A stretch of DNA of 64,000 nucleotides from Pseudalkalibacillus hwajinpoensis (GCF_039851965.1 NZ_CP156675.1:1-64000), one strand, 5' to 3'. Numbered from the stretch's first letter, positions 33,218-42,418 are shown. Numbers and translations are program-made. Notes: a model not told the origin generated them from the sequence alone.

Positions 33218-34680
33218 TTGGCGCAGGTATGGGAGGATTGAGTGCAGCGACCTTTCTGGCACAAGAAGGGTATTCTGTTTTAGTTTTGGAACGCCATTAT
33301 CGAGCAGGAGGGTATGCCCATTCATTTCGACGAAAGAAATACACCTTTGATTCTGCAGTCCGAATTGCAGCAGGAGCAAAGGATGGAGGCTTATTGGATG
33401 AGTTACTTGAAAAAGCTGGCGTAGCCGACGAAATGGATTTTATCAAACTTGATGACATTTATACCGCATATTATCCAGACCGCAAAATTGAGGTCTCAAG
33501 TACAATTGATGGATTAATCCAAGCTTATTGCGAACAATTTCCTCATGAAAGTGAAAATATAAAAGCCTTGGTTCGAGAAATGGAGCAGCTATATGAAGTA
33601 ACTCTCATGCTCTTACATTCAGGAGATCCTATGAAGGTTCTGTCAAACCCTTTCATGCTTAAATATAGAAATAAGACCTTTCATGAGCTCACTTCGTCCT
33701 TTTTACAAGATCCAAAAGCCATTTACTCTTTTTCGGCTTTATGGGCATATTACGGTACCCCACCTACTCAAGGGGGGGCGATGTTTTTCGCCTATGCTAT
33801 TATGAGTTATTTCAAAGAAGACATCTATTACTCAAAAGGAAGTTTTCAAAAGCTTGCAGATGTATTTGTTAAGCGCATTGAATCTCTAGACGGAGAAGTG
33901 TGCTTACGAAATGAAGTATTAAAAATCGAGGTCGAAGAGAAGCGAGTAAAAGGGGTTCATTTACAAACTGGAGAGTATGTAGAAGCTCCTATAGTCGTGT
34001 GCAATGGTGACTTTTTAAAAATGGTAAACAACCTCGTTGGAGAAGAGCATTTCCCAGTACGATACAACAAACGAATTGCGAAACTTAAGCCATCTATATC
34101 GGCATTTGAGGTGTTTCTCGGAGTTGACCTACCGTTGGAGCAATATAACTTATCTCATGAAACATTCATTTATAATGACTATAATTATGACGACTTCATG
34201 GACAAACATAATCGTTTAAATGAACTAGGTACAGAAGGTTTGAGTGGTTTAGCGATTTCAACACCGACACTGGCCGATCCGTCTCTGGCTCCAGAAGGAA
34301 AGCATACAGCTGTATTGACTACACTAGTTCCCTACAATATTGAGGGCGGTTGGAAGGAGCAAAAAGAGGCATACCAGGATCGTTTGATTGAAATGGCCGA
34401 ACAAGCGATTCCAAACCTTCGTGATCATATCGAACATGTGGAATCAGGTACTCCCCTTACTATGGAGCATTATACGAATAACAGCTATGGTTCCATTTAC
34501 GGCTGGGAACAAAACAACAATCAAATGACAGGGAAGCCACAGCATGAAACGCCGATTAAAGGGCTGTACATTTCTGGACAATGGACGGATCCAGGTGGTG
34601 GCGTGGTATCTGTCATTCTATCAGGCTATAAGCTTTGGAAAAAACTCGCAAAAACAGCAAATCAAAAAGTCTCAGTGTAG
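33175..34680 (+). CDS. CrtI/CrtISO-like FAD-dependent oxidoreductase
   Basis: 501 residues from ATG 33175 (GGGAGGAAC box). N-terminal dinucleotide site VIVIGAGMGGLSAATFLAQ and ERHYRAGGYAHSF, C-terminal GLYISGQWTDPGGGV: the phytoene desaturase/carotenoid isomerase family. No other carotenoid gene is present (no crtB or crtM), so it presumably acts on the cluster's own acyl or polyene chain, introducing or isomerising double bonds. The reaction is inferred. Confidence 0.85.
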   Translation: MARRPKKSEYDVIVIGAGMGGLSAATFLAQEGYSVLVLERHYRAGGYAHSFRRKKYTFDSAVRIAAGAKDGGLLDELLEKAGVADEMDFIKLDDIYTAYYPDRKIEVSSTIDGLIQAYCEQFPHESENIKALVREMEQLYEVTLMLLHSGDPMKVLSNPFMLKYRNKTFHELTSSFLQDPKAIYSFSALWAYYGTPPTQGGAMFFAYAIMSYFKEDIYYSKGSFQKLADVFVKRIESLDGEVCLRNEVLKIEVEEKRVKGVHLQTGEYVEAPIVVCNGDFLKMVNNLVGEEHFPVRYNKRIAKLKPSISAFEVFLGVDLPLEQYNLSHETFIYNDYNYDDFMDKHNRLNELGTEGLSGLAISTPTLADPSLAPEGKHTAVLTTLVPYNIEGGWKEQKEAYQDRLIEMAEQAIPNLRDHIEHVESGTPLTMEHYTNNSYGSIYGWEQNNNQMTGKPQHETPIKGLYISGQWTDPGGGVVSVILSGYKLWKKLAKTANQKVSV

Positions 34681-34689
34681 GTGAAGATC

Positions 34690-35448
34690 ATGTGTATTGA
34701 AGCGAGAAAAGAAGAAAGAACGATCTATTTATCGTTGGATTATCCGGAAAAAAAGAATGGCCTTGATTTAAAAATGGCTACATTTTTGCTAAAGCATATA
34801 AGGCAGGCAAATCAGGATCCTAACATCAATTCGATCGTCTTTGAAAGTAAACACCGTGCTTTTTTTAGCAGTGGACCAAGACCAGAAGACTTATTAACAT
34901 GTGTAGGAGAAGATGGGGCCCAAAATCTGGTGCAAGTATTAGAGATCCTTAACCAATGCGTGTTAGCCATTTTTCGCTCTCCCAAAGTGACAGTAGCTTT
35001 AATAAATGGCTATGCCTACGGAGGTGGATTTAACATTATGCTTGCATGTGACCGAAGAATCTCCCTTCGAAGGGCAAAGTTCCTAGAAAACTTCCATCAA
35101 ATGGGCATTTCCCCTGATTTAGGCGCAAGTTATTTGCTCCCACGAATAATGGGAGTTGAAAAAACGTTTGAAATTCTGATCAATGGTGAAATACTCCATG
35201 CTGAACAAGCGCTCCAATTAGGACTTGTTCATGAATTGGCCGATAACAAAAAAGAATTACATGAGTTTCTAAATCAATATCTAAAAAAAGTATCTGATGG
35301 CTACTCGCCAGCAATTGCAGCAACAAAAAAATTGCTAAAGGAACGTGCAGCTATTGAGCTAGAAGTACAGATGGAAAGAGAGTCTAGCTATCTTCTTGAG
35401 TTATTTAAACACAAAGAAATTAAGGATAGACTACAAGTCTTAGTATAA
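34690..35448 (+). CDS. Enoyl-CoA hydratase/isomerase family protein
   Basis: 252 residues from ATG 34690, with AGGTGA from the preceding stop region as ribosome binding site. Crotonase fold: the oxyanion-hole segments HRAFFSSGPRPEDL and NGYAYGGGFNIMLACD, then GISPDLGASYLLPRIMG. The usual catalytic Glu residues are not obvious at the second site (SPDLGAS has Asp), so it may catalyse isomerisation, dehydration or ring closure rather than hydration. Similar proteins occur in type II highly reducing PKS clusters. Confidence 0.85.
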   Translation: MCIEARKEERTIYLSLDYPEKKNGLDLKMATFLLKHIRQANQDPNINSIVFESKHRAFFSSGPRPEDLLTCVGEDGAQNLVQVLEILNQCVLAIFRSPKVTVALINGYAYGGGFNIMLACDRRISLRRAKFLENFHQMGISPDLGASYLLPRIMGVEKTFEILINGEILHAEQALQLGLVHELADNKKELHEFLNQYLKKVSDGYSPAIAATKKLLKERAAIELEVQMERESSYLLELFKHKEIKDRLQVLV

Positions 35449-35462
35449 GGAATGATTTTCCG

Positions 35463-35930
35463 ATGGAAACAGTGCTAAAACATGATGAATTGATGACATT
35501 AAGACCGATGGAAATGCTCTTGCAGAAACCTCCTTTTCTTTTCGTGGATAAAATTGTAGATTACGATGGAGAATCAATTGTTTGCAGTAAAATGTTAGCT
35601 CATAACGAGTCGTTCTTTTCAGGGCATTTCCCAAATAATCCTGTTATGCCAGGAGTGTTGTTGATTGAAATGGCTGCACAGTCAAGCCTGCTCCTCACGA
35701 TGCTACAGCAGGGCGAGAAAAAACCGTTGGAAGGATATCTGGTTAAGACTGAGGATTTCACTTTTCTATCGGTTTCAGAGCCTGGGGATGAACTACTAGC
35801 TAAAGTGAAGATTGTTAAGAAAATGGGGTCGTACCATACTGCACAGGCAACGATTCGGAAAGCAAATGATAACAAAAAAGTAGCCAGAGGACAATTAGTT
35901 TTTTACCTACAGGAAGGAGGAGAATCGTGA
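35463..35930 (+). CDS. FabZ-like 3-hydroxyacyl-ACP dehydratase
   Basis: 155 residues, hot-dog fold: LQKPPFLFVDKIVDYDGESI, the catalytic His in FFSGHFPNNPVMPGVLLIEMAAQ-type loop, and GYLVKTEDFTFLSVSEPGDEL. It dehydrates 3-hydroxyacyl-ACP to trans-2-enoyl-ACP. With a ketoreductase but no enoyl reductase in the cluster, chain double bonds are likely retained. The stop overlaps the next start. Confidence 0.92.
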   Translation: METVLKHDELMTLRPMEMLLQKPPFLFVDKIVDYDGESIVCSKMLAHNESFFSGHFPNNPVMPGVLLIEMAAQSSLLLTMLQQGEKKPLEGYLVKTEDFTFLSVSEPGDELLAKVKIVKKMGSYHTAQATIRKANDNKKVARGQLVFYLQEGGES

Positions 35931-37132
35931 AAAATGATGTCACCATTGTAGGAGGAGGTCCAGCTGGGATGTTAATGGGACTCCTTTTAGCAAAGGAAAA
36001 TATCAACGTTGTCGTTCTCGAAAAGAACAATTCTTTGAAACGAGACTTTCGAGGAGAAACCATTGCTCCTGGATCCGTTTATATTCTTAAAATGCTAGGA
36101 GTCTATCAAGAACTAGAAAAGCATGGGTTTATTAAGGTCAACAAAATTAAAATGTATGATCAAGAAAAAAAACTTTTTAATGTAGACTTTAATCGATTTA
36201 ACCATCCTCAAAAGTTTGGAATTGATATGCCACAGCCTGTAGTTCTTGAAGCCATTAAACGACAAGCAATGAAGTATCCGTCTTTTCACTATATTAACGG
36301 AGCCAATTGCACAGATTTGCTAAAGGAAAACGGTAAAGTGGTGGGTGTGCGGTACAAACATGGGGGAGAAGTAAAGGAGATACATAGCCAATTGGTCATC
36401 GGAGCAGAAGGTCGTTTTAGCCAACTCCGTTCATTAGCTGAGTATGATGTGAAAAAAGAAGAATTCAACCGTGATTTAATTTGGTTCAAAGTTCCAAAAC
36501 CCTCGAACTGGGAAGAGGGGAACCTCATCAAAGTCCATAAAAATGACCATGTGATTATTTTACCGACCTATCCAAACTACCTACGAGTAGGAACCTATAT
36601 TTCATTAGGCGACAACGCTAATACAAAGAGTAAGGGATTAGACTCGTTCATTGACAAGGTTAGCAGCATTGAGCCTCGCCTCTTTGCGCCGATGAAAGAT
36701 CATATTACATCTTGGAAAGATACAACTTTATTGAAAATTTTCACAGCACATGTGGACAAATGGGCAAAGGACGGGATTATCCTTATTGGTGACTCTGCAC
36801 ATACCCTTTCGCCGATCTTAGGGCAGGGTGTTAATATCGCTATGCAAGACGCTTTTGAACTTCTCCCGTATGTAGTTGATGGGCTGTCAACTTATCAAAA
36901 CAACCCTATTCCAGCTTCACATTTTGATGAATTTGTTAGCAAGCGAAAACAACAAATATCATTTGTCTCTGGTTTCCAAGCCCGACAGGAACAAAGCCTG
37001 GCCGCATCTTCACCTATGGAATGCGCAATTCGAAAGTGGAAAATGAGAATGCTTGATCGAATGCCTTTTAAATATACAGTGATGAAAAAACTTCAATATG
37101 GAATCGTTGCAAATAATAAAGCGGAGGTTTAA
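35927..37132 (+). CDS. Class A FAD monooxygenase / geranylgeranyl reductase-like
   Basis: 401 residues from GTG 35927, AGGAAGGAGG box. GxGxxG in TIVGGGPAGMLMGLLLA, the FRGETIAP segment, and the second FAD motif GIILIGDSAHTLSPILGQGVN: the PHBH-type flavin monooxygenase fold, which also includes halogenases. The halogenase WxWxIP motif is absent. It would hydroxylate or epoxidise the product. Substrate unknown. Confidence 0.88.
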   Translation: MKNDVTIVGGGPAGMLMGLLLAKENINVVVLEKNNSLKRDFRGETIAPGSVYILKMLGVYQELEKHGFIKVNKIKMYDQEKKLFNVDFNRFNHPQKFGIDMPQPVVLEAIKRQAMKYPSFHYINGANCTDLLKENGKVVGVRYKHGGEVKEIHSQLVIGAEGRFSQLRSLAEYDVKKEEFNRDLIWFKVPKPSNWEEGNLIKVHKNDHVIILPTYPNYLRVGTYISLGDNANTKSKGLDSFIDKVSSIEPRLFAPMKDHITSWKDTTLLKIFTAHVDKWAKDGIILIGDSAHTLSPILGQGVNIAMQDAFELLPYVVDGLSTYQNNPIPASHFDEFVSKRKQQISFVSGFQARQEQSLAASSPMECAIRKWKMRMLDRMPFKYTVMKKLQYGIVANNKAEV

Positions 37133-37135
37133 TAT

Positions 37136-37240
37136 ATGAGAACATTTTTATCTGCAGGAGTCTTATTAGTCACTTGGTCTTTTCTATTAAAGGATAAACG
37201 GCGTAAGTACATTCCTATGAAGCCAAGAGAGGTTAAATGA
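37136..37240 (+). CDS. 34-residue membrane peptide inside the biosynthetic operon
   Basis: MRTFLSAGVLLVTWSFLLKD followed by a basic tail (KRRKYIPMKPREVK). GCGGAGGTTTAATAT provides a good ribosome binding site, and its stop overlaps the ATG of the phosphopantetheinyl transferase gene (ATGA), the same coupling used elsewhere in the operon. One membrane helix, positive-inside tail. No family recognised; it may be an anchor or immunity peptide, or simply a translation-coupling leader. Confidence 0.65.
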   Translation: MRTFLSAGVLLVTWSFLLKDKRRKYIPMKPREVK

Positions 37241-37848
37241 TTGAGACAGTTGATGTTCATAAACTTCCAATTGTAACACTAGAACCCAGTATTGAAGAAT
37301 ATGAATCCTATCTTTCTTTAGATGAGCATATACGAGCGAATCGCTTTATACGAAAAAGTGACAAAAGAAAATTTATTTTAATACGTGGGCATTTACGTTG
37401 GCTTTTATCTCGAAAGACAAAGGAAAAACCTGCTGACCTCAAGTTTTCCTATGGCTTAAAAGGAAAGCCTGAGCTTGCGTCAAACCAATGTTACTTTAAT
37501 GTTTCTCATTCTAAGCAAACTGTTCTAATTTCTATAAGTCAATTTACCCCCATAGGAGTTGACATTGAAGATCATCGAACAGTTCGTGGGATTGGTCACC
37601 CATTATTTTTCCATCAAGATGAACGAGTACACCTTGAACAGTTAAGACCAAGAGAAAAATCTTTGAAAACATTATGGTTGTGGACGAGAAAAGAATCGCT
37701 GTGTAAAGCAACAGGAGAAGGACTTACACCCCATTTGAGCGATATATCCTTGCTTCACGATAAAATTGAGTATAAAGATCAATTTTACCAGTTCTTTTCT
37801 ACTAGCACAGATCGAGATGTTCATACGCTGTGTATTAGAATGAGCTGA
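37237..37848 (+). CDS. Sfp-type 4'-phosphopantetheinyl transferase
   Basis: 203 residues. The metal and CoA motifs are IGVDIEDHR and LWTRKESLCKATGEGL, with FNVSHSKQTVL in between, as in Sfp. It converts the two apo-ACPs of the cluster into holo form. Last gene of the operon; a terminator follows after 12 bases. Confidence 0.93.
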   Translation: MIETVDVHKLPIVTLEPSIEEYESYLSLDEHIRANRFIRKSDKRKFILIRGHLRWLLSRKTKEKPADLKFSYGLKGKPELASNQCYFNVSHSKQTVLISISQFTPIGVDIEDHRTVRGIGHPLFFHQDERVHLEQLRPREKSLKTLWLWTRKESLCKATGEGLTPHLSDISLLHDKIEYKDQFYQFFSTSTDRDVHTLCIRMS

Positions 37849-37860
37849 TGTGAGCACAAA

Positions 37861-37895
37861 AAATCTAACTGCTCATATTGCAGTTAGACTTTTTA
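37861..37895 (+). terminator. Terminator of the biosynthetic operon
   Basis: TCTAACTGC pairs with GCAGTTAGA (6-base loop) and is followed by CTTTTTATT. Confidence 0.85.
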
Positions 37896-38129
37896 TTAGA
37901 CTGCTAGTTTCGGTTATAGCTTGATGGAATGGAAGTCCAAGTGGCTTTTTTTACATTCATTCAGGTGTGGAAAGAATTTTTACATGTTGATTTGACTTAG
38001 TGTTTTCACCAAGTCCATTGTCGAGTATTTAACATTACGGAAAATTCCTGTAATAGAAATCTTAAGGCTCATTAAAGCTCTAGATCCTTTATATCGTTAA
38101 AAGACATTCACTATGTAGGAGGTTATGTA

Positions 38130-38477
38130 TTGAGTAAACGACTATTGCATATTGAAGGAGTGATTGTATTAATAATATCGCTCTATTTCTATGCCCAAGT
38201 AGGATTTAGTTGGTGGGTATTCTTCTTTTTTTTATTAATACCAGATTTATCAATGCTTGGTTATCTAGTAAATAGTAAAGCCGGGTCAATCACGTACAAT
38301 ATTTTTCACTCATATATTTTACCGGGGCTATTCGTCATGGGAGGCATGATTTTAGATTACAATATGATGTTTGCATCTGGTCTTGTTTGGGTGGCGCATA
38401 TTGGGATGGATCGAAGTATAGGATTTGGATTAAAGTACTCAAGCAATACCAAAGTCACTCATCTACAGAAAGTATAG
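38130..38477 (+). CDS. DUF4260 family membrane protein
   Basis: 115 residues from TTG 38130 with AGGAGG nine bases upstream. Four hydrophobic helices and the family's characteristic stretches FFLLIPDLSMLGYLVN, YNIFHSYILPG and WVAHIGMDRSIGFGLKY. Members are widespread small membrane proteins of unknown function. Monocistronic, with its own terminator; the 250 bases before it hold no other gene. Confidence 0.85.
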   Translation: MSKRLLHIEGVIVLIISLYFYAQVGFSWWVFFFFLLIPDLSMLGYLVNSKAGSITYNIFHSYILPGLFVMGGMILDYNMMFASGLVWVAHIGMDRSIGFGLKYSSNTKVTHLQKV

Positions 38478-38544
38478 TATATTCATAATTGGAGAGGCAC
38501 TGAATGGAGAATTTAAATTAAGTGTTTACGTATTCCCATAATAA

Positions 38545-38572
38545 AAAAGGACGTAAGGGCAGACGTCCTTTT
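38545..38572 (+). terminator. Terminator after the DUF4260 gene
   Basis: AAAAGGACGT (38545-38554) pairs with ACGTCCTTTT (38563-38572) around an 8-base loop. Confidence 0.75.
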
Positions 38573-38682
38573 GACTATATAACATCCTCTTAACTGCTTT
38601 CCCCTTGTAATACTTTATGTAATTCATTTTCAAAGGGTCTCTTTTTTGGGAATGTGCCCTATACATAGCTATGTATATACAT

Positions 38683-38718
38683 AAAACCCCAAACTTAACT
38701 TCATGGGGTTTATTTTAT
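38683..38718 (-). terminator. Probable terminator of the lacI-type gene
   Basis: AAACCCC (38684-38690) pairs with GGGGTTT (38705-38711), with A/T-rich tails on both sides, 65 bases beyond the regulator stop. Confidence 0.6.
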
Positions 38719-38782
38719 ATAAATTTAAAACCAAGTTGGAAGAAAAAAATAGTGAAAACCGACTTAACTACATAACAAACAG

Positions 38783-39796
38783 CTACATTTTATATTTTGA
38801 TCCCTGGATCGTTCTAGTTGTAGGAATAATTATCGAACGATCGCCAACTTCATTTTGCTTAATAATATTAAGCAAATGTTTAGTAGCGACTTCACCTAAC
38901 ATATTGGTTGGGTTTTCTATTTGAATAATCGATGGAAATAAGAAGGATGTGATATCTGTATTACTATAACCTCCTATTAATATATCCGCTGGAGTAGAAA
39001 TCCCATGTTCATCCAAAATTTTGTATAAGCTCAGTAATTTTAAATCATCTGTGGCAAAAATAGCTGTCGGCAAGGATTTTTCCGCAAATAGCCTCTGAGT
39101 ACTCTGATAAGCTTCATTCATCGTAAAGCCACAATTAATCATGTGATTTTTTCGAATTGGAATCTTATTATCCTTTAGACATTCCTTATAGCCTTCTAGT
39201 CGATCAATGGAGACATGGTATTCTTGAGGGGAATACAAACATGCAATATCTTTATGACCTAGATCAATCATATATTGGACAAGGTTGTAACTGTCTTGAA
39301 AGTTATTAGTATCGACTGAGTATATGTTTTCATAATCACCATCGACTTTTCCAATGACCATTGTGGGTATGTTGAATTTGTCTACCTCATTAAAGAATTC
39401 CTCATCAGAAGGAGAGCTTAACATAATAATCCCTTTCACAATATTTGAAGCGGTCTTTGCTATGCACCGTTTTATTTCTTCTAAGTTATTTTGAGATGTT
39501 TGCAAAATCACATCATAATTTTCCTCTTCAGAAAACCTTGATATGACATGTAAGATCTCCGAAAAGAAAGGGTTGTTTTTCGTTGTGGTAGTCGATCTTG
39601 AGACCACCAGAATAGCATCAAAACCAGAAGACAGGCCACGAGCAATCTTACTTGGTTGGTAATTCAATTCTTCAATTGCTTTTAATACTTTCATTTTGCT
39701 TTTGTGAGAAATATGAGGGTTATTATTTAAAACTCTAGATACAGTAGACTTTGATACATTAGCAGCCTTAGCTATATCATAGATAGTTGGCTTCAT
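38783..39796 (-). CDS. LacI-family repressor of the ycj-type operon (YcjW-like)
   Basis: 337 residues: HTH and hinge helix TIYDIAKAANVSKSTVSRVL plus NNNPHISHKSK, then a periplasmic-binding-protein-like effector domain. It is divergent from a sugar import and phosphorolysis operon, as ycjW is in E. coli the local repressor of the ycj genes. Three GAGCG-centred palindromes in the 350-base gap are plausible binding sites. Confidence 0.92.
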   Translation of the reverse strand: MKPTIYDIAKAANVSKSTVSRVLNNNPHISHKSKMKVLKAIEELNYQPSKIARGLSSGFDAILVVSRSTTTTKNNPFFSEILHVISRFSEEENYDVILQTSQNNLEEIKRCIAKTASNIVKGIIMLSSPSDEEFFNEVDKFNIPTMVIGKVDGDYENIYSVDTNNFQDSYNLVQYMIDLGHKDIACLYSPQEYHVSIDRLEGYKECLKDNKIPIRKNHMINCGFTMNEAYQSTQRLFAEKSLPTAIFATDDLKLLSLYKILDEHGISTPADILIGGYSNTDITSFLFPSIIQIENPTNMLGEVATKHLLNIIKQNEVGDRSIIIPTTRTIQGSKYKM

Positions 39797-39819
39797 TTTA
39801 TAGCACCTCTTTCATTTGG

Positions 39820-40061
39820 GAGCGGTTCCATTACATGGTACCAAATTCATTCAACACTGTCATCTATAACATGTTTTTCTTGTAAATATTTTAAAATAAA
39901 TACCTTAGAAAATCTACGATCTAATTTATTTTTTTTGTGTTTTATTGCGGTTTAAAAGAGTTTTTCGAAAATTTTAAGTTGACAGTAAAAGAAAATATGT
40001 ATTATCATTCTCTACAAGTGGTAGCGCTATCATTTGTTTTTTTTGTTTTGGGAGCGCTCCC
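39820..40061. promoter_or_regulatory. Operator region between lacI-type gene and sugar operon
   Basis: Three CG-centred palindromes: GGGAGCGGTTCC (39820-39831, imperfect), TGGTAGCGCTATCA (40019-40032, also a good match to the CcpA cre consensus) and GGGAGCGCTCCC (40050-40061, perfect). A -35 box TTGACA (39979-39984) and a -10 like TATTAT (40000-40005, short 15-base spacing) place the operon start just before the second palindrome. LacI-type repression plus catabolite control by CcpA is the likely logic. The gene starts at 40148 after CAGGAGG. Confidence 0.7.
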
Positions 40062-40147
40062 TAAAGTGTTGAAATTCATTATGTAGCTATTCGGTATGGG
40101 GGACCTCGCTTTTGTAGAGGATCACAAAAAATTCAGGAGGATGAAAA

Positions 40148-41446
40148 ATGAAACTTAAAATTTTAGGAATGGGTGCTTTTCTTTTCCTTTGTGTAGCTTT
40201 AATTGGCTGCTCAAATGAAACTGGTCAAACGAAGGATGGAGAAGTAACCATTGAGTTTATGCATACCTCTGTGGAACAGGAACGCTTAGAAGTGATTGAT
40301 GGATTGATTCAAAAATTTGAGGAAAAGAATCCAGACATTAATGTGGATCCAGTGGTGGTTGAGGAAAGCAGTTTAACAACGAAAATCATTACATTGGCTC
40401 AATCAGGTGAACTGCCAGAAGTAATTGAAGTTGGAGAAGCATACGCGAAAGTAATGGATAAAGATTCTCTTATCGACACAGACGCGGTTAAGAATATTAT
40501 CGAAGATGTTGGGACGGACGAATATTATGATGGAGCTCTAAAGCTTGTTCGTACAGAGGATGGCAAGAGCTATAGAGGTGTTCCTATCAGTGGATGGGTA
40601 CAAGGAATTTGGTATAACAAAGAAATGTTAGCTTCCAAAGGATTTGAAGAACCTACCAATTGGGATGAGTTGCTAGAAATAGCAAAAGCATTCACTGATG
40701 CAGAAAATCAAAAATATGGGATTGCTTTACCAACAGTAGAAAGTACTTTCTCGGAACAAGCTTTTTCCCAGTTTGCTCTCTCAAATAACGCAAACATTTT
40801 AAATGCTGATGGTGAGTTGTCTTTAAACACTCCAGAAATGAAAGAATCCCTTGAGTATTATCAAGAGTTGTCTCAATATACGATGCCAGGATCAAATGAT
40901 GTAACAGAAGTTAGAGATGCATTTATGAATGGTACAGCACCGATGGCCATTTATTCTTCTTATCTTTTACCTGCTGTTTATGAACAAGGAAATCCTAGTA
41001 ACCTCGGATATGCTATTCCGAAGAAAGAACAAGAGGCCGTTTATGGAACGGTTAGCTCTTTAACAATTTCATCAGGCTTAGAAGAACAGCAAAAAGAAGC
41101 GGCGAAAACATTTGTGAAGTTCCTTTCTAAAGTGGAAAATGCAACGGAGTGGATTTTAATGGCTCCGGGTGGAGCACAGCCAGTACATAAAGGGGTTGTT
41201 GCTAATGAAACCTATCAATCGAATGAAGTGATTAAAGCCTATGGCGATTTGTCTACGGAAATAGCAGAATCGTTTAATGAAATACAAGTGTTTGGTTTAA
41301 TCGATAATAAGAACTTCGTGAAGATGGGCGACATTACAAGTTCTAATGCGCTTCCTATTATGGTGAACCAGGTTACTGTTGGAGGTGCTAGTGTCAAAGA
41401 GTCGGTTGAAGCAGCAAATGAACAGATAGAAAAGGTAGTCGATTAA
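40148..41446 (+). CDS. Sugar ABC transporter substrate-binding lipoprotein (YcjN-like)
   Basis: 432 residues with a lipoprotein signal peptide (lipobox LIGC, Cys21) and a family 1 extracellular solute-binding domain (EFMHTSVEQERLEVIDGLIQ, YRGVPISGWVQGIWYNKEML). It captures an oligosaccharide or glycoside at the cell surface for the two permeases that follow. Corresponds in position and family to E. coli YcjN. Confidence 0.9.
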   Translation: MKLKILGMGAFLFLCVALIGCSNETGQTKDGEVTIEFMHTSVEQERLEVIDGLIQKFEEKNPDINVDPVVVEESSLTTKIITLAQSGELPEVIEVGEAYAKVMDKDSLIDTDAVKNIIEDVGTDEYYDGALKLVRTEDGKSYRGVPISGWVQGIWYNKEMLASKGFEEPTNWDELLEIAKAFTDAENQKYGIALPTVESTFSEQAFSQFALSNNANILNADGELSLNTPEMKESLEYYQELSQYTMPGSNDVTEVRDAFMNGTAPMAIYSSYLLPAVYEQGNPSNLGYAIPKKEQEAVYGTVSSLTISSGLEEQQKEAAKTFVKFLSKVENATEWILMAPGGAQPVHKGVVANETYQSNEVIKAYGDLSTEIAESFNEIQVFGLIDNKNFVKMGDITSSNALPIMVNQVTVGGASVKESVEAANEQIEKVVD

Positions 41447-41466
41447 GTTTTCCATTTAAAGTTCCT

Positions 41467-41515
41467 GGCTGCAGGGTAATTATGATTATTCTGTAGCCTT
41501 CTTTTATATTTTTGG
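41467..41515 (+). terminator. Processing/attenuation hairpin after the binding-protein gene
   Basis: GGCTGCAG pairs with CTGTAGCC (one G-T pair) and runs into TTCTTTTATATTTTT, in the only large gap (90 bases) of the operon. This usual arrangement lets the binding protein be made in excess over the permeases. Confidence 0.65.
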
Positions 41516-41536
41516 TTGGGAAGGTGGTAAATCGCT

Positions 41537-42418
41537 ATGTTTAAAGGCAAACGTGAAACATCAGATGGAAAATTCGCATTAATGTTATTGTTTCCAAGTA
41601 TATTTCTAATCGTGATGTTAATTGGCTATCCGATGCTTTCTAATTTTTATATTAGTTTTTTTGAGCAGCCGATTAATCCTAATTTAGCTGCAAAATTTAT
41701 CGGGTTTGAGAACTACATAGAAACACTAAGAGATATTGAGTTCTATAAGTCTTTAGGGATTACATTACTTTATACTCTTCTAGTAGTTATTGGAAGTACT
41801 CTCCTAGGACTCTATGTGGCTATTTTATTTAATCGTCCATTTCGGTTTAGAAAAATTGCTCGTTCTCTTATTATATTGTCTTACGTTACGCCATCCATTT
41901 CATTGGTTTTCGCTTGGAAGTATATGTTTAATAATGGATATGGTGTGATCAACTACATAGGAAGAGATATTCTCCATTTATTTGAACGCCCCCCTCTTTG
42001 GTTTGATGATCCGACAAGTAGCTTTATTCTCGTTGTATTGTTTGCCATCTGGCGATATTTCCCTTATGCATTTATTGCATTTTTAGCGATTCTTCAAACT
42101 ATCTCCCCCGTATTATACGAAGCGGCAGAAATGGATGGGGCGAATATATGGCAGAAATTCAAAGCCGTTACCCTACCTGCGATAATGCCGGTAATGTTAA
42201 CGATCATTACACTCAGAACCATCTGGATGTTCTATATGTTTGAAGATGTCTATCTATTAACAAACAAAGTCAATGTACTAGGTATCTATTTATACGAAAC
42301 GGCCTTTGCATTTAATGATTTAGGTAAGGCATCAGCAATCTCTGTTCTACTATTCTTAATCATTTGTACGCTGATCATCTTAATTAGGAAAAGGGTGAAT
42401 CTAAATGCCAGCAGTTAG
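41537..42418 (+). CDS. Sugar ABC transporter permease, MalF-type (YcjO-like)
   Basis: 293 residues, six membrane helices, with the EAA loop YEAAEMDGANIWQKFKAVTL that contacts the ATPase. First permease of a CUT1-type importer, overlapping the second permease gene by 14 bases. No ATPase gene is encoded in the operon; in Bacillus the shared MsmX-type ATPase usually serves such importers. Confidence 0.92.
   Translation: MFKGKRETSDGKFALMLLFPSIFLIVMLIGYPMLSNFYISFFEQPINPNLAAKFIGFENYIETLRDIEFYKSLGITLLYTLLVVIGSTLLGLYVAILFNRPFRFRKIARSLIILSYVTPSISLVFAWKYMFNNGYGVINYIGRDILHLFERPPLWFDDPTSSFILVVLFAIWRYFPYAFIAFLAILQTISPVLYEAAEMDGANIWQKFKAVTLPAIMPVMLTIITLRTIWMFYMFEDVYLLTNKVNVLGIYLYETAFAFNDLGKASAISVLLFLIICTLIILIRKRVNLNASS

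Noticed and set aside
33175..34680. Carotenoid biosynthesis gene (crtI)
   Set aside because: Family match is real, but there is no phytoene or dehydrosqualene synthase gene, and the gene is embedded in the PKS operon, so a role in carotenoid synthesis is unlikely.
25113..37848. Ordinary fatty acid synthesis operon
   Set aside because: Presence of a CLF-like domain, FkbH, E2 acyltransferase, two ACPs, a type II thioesterase and an Sfp-type enzyme, and absence of FabD and FabI, do not fit primary metabolism.
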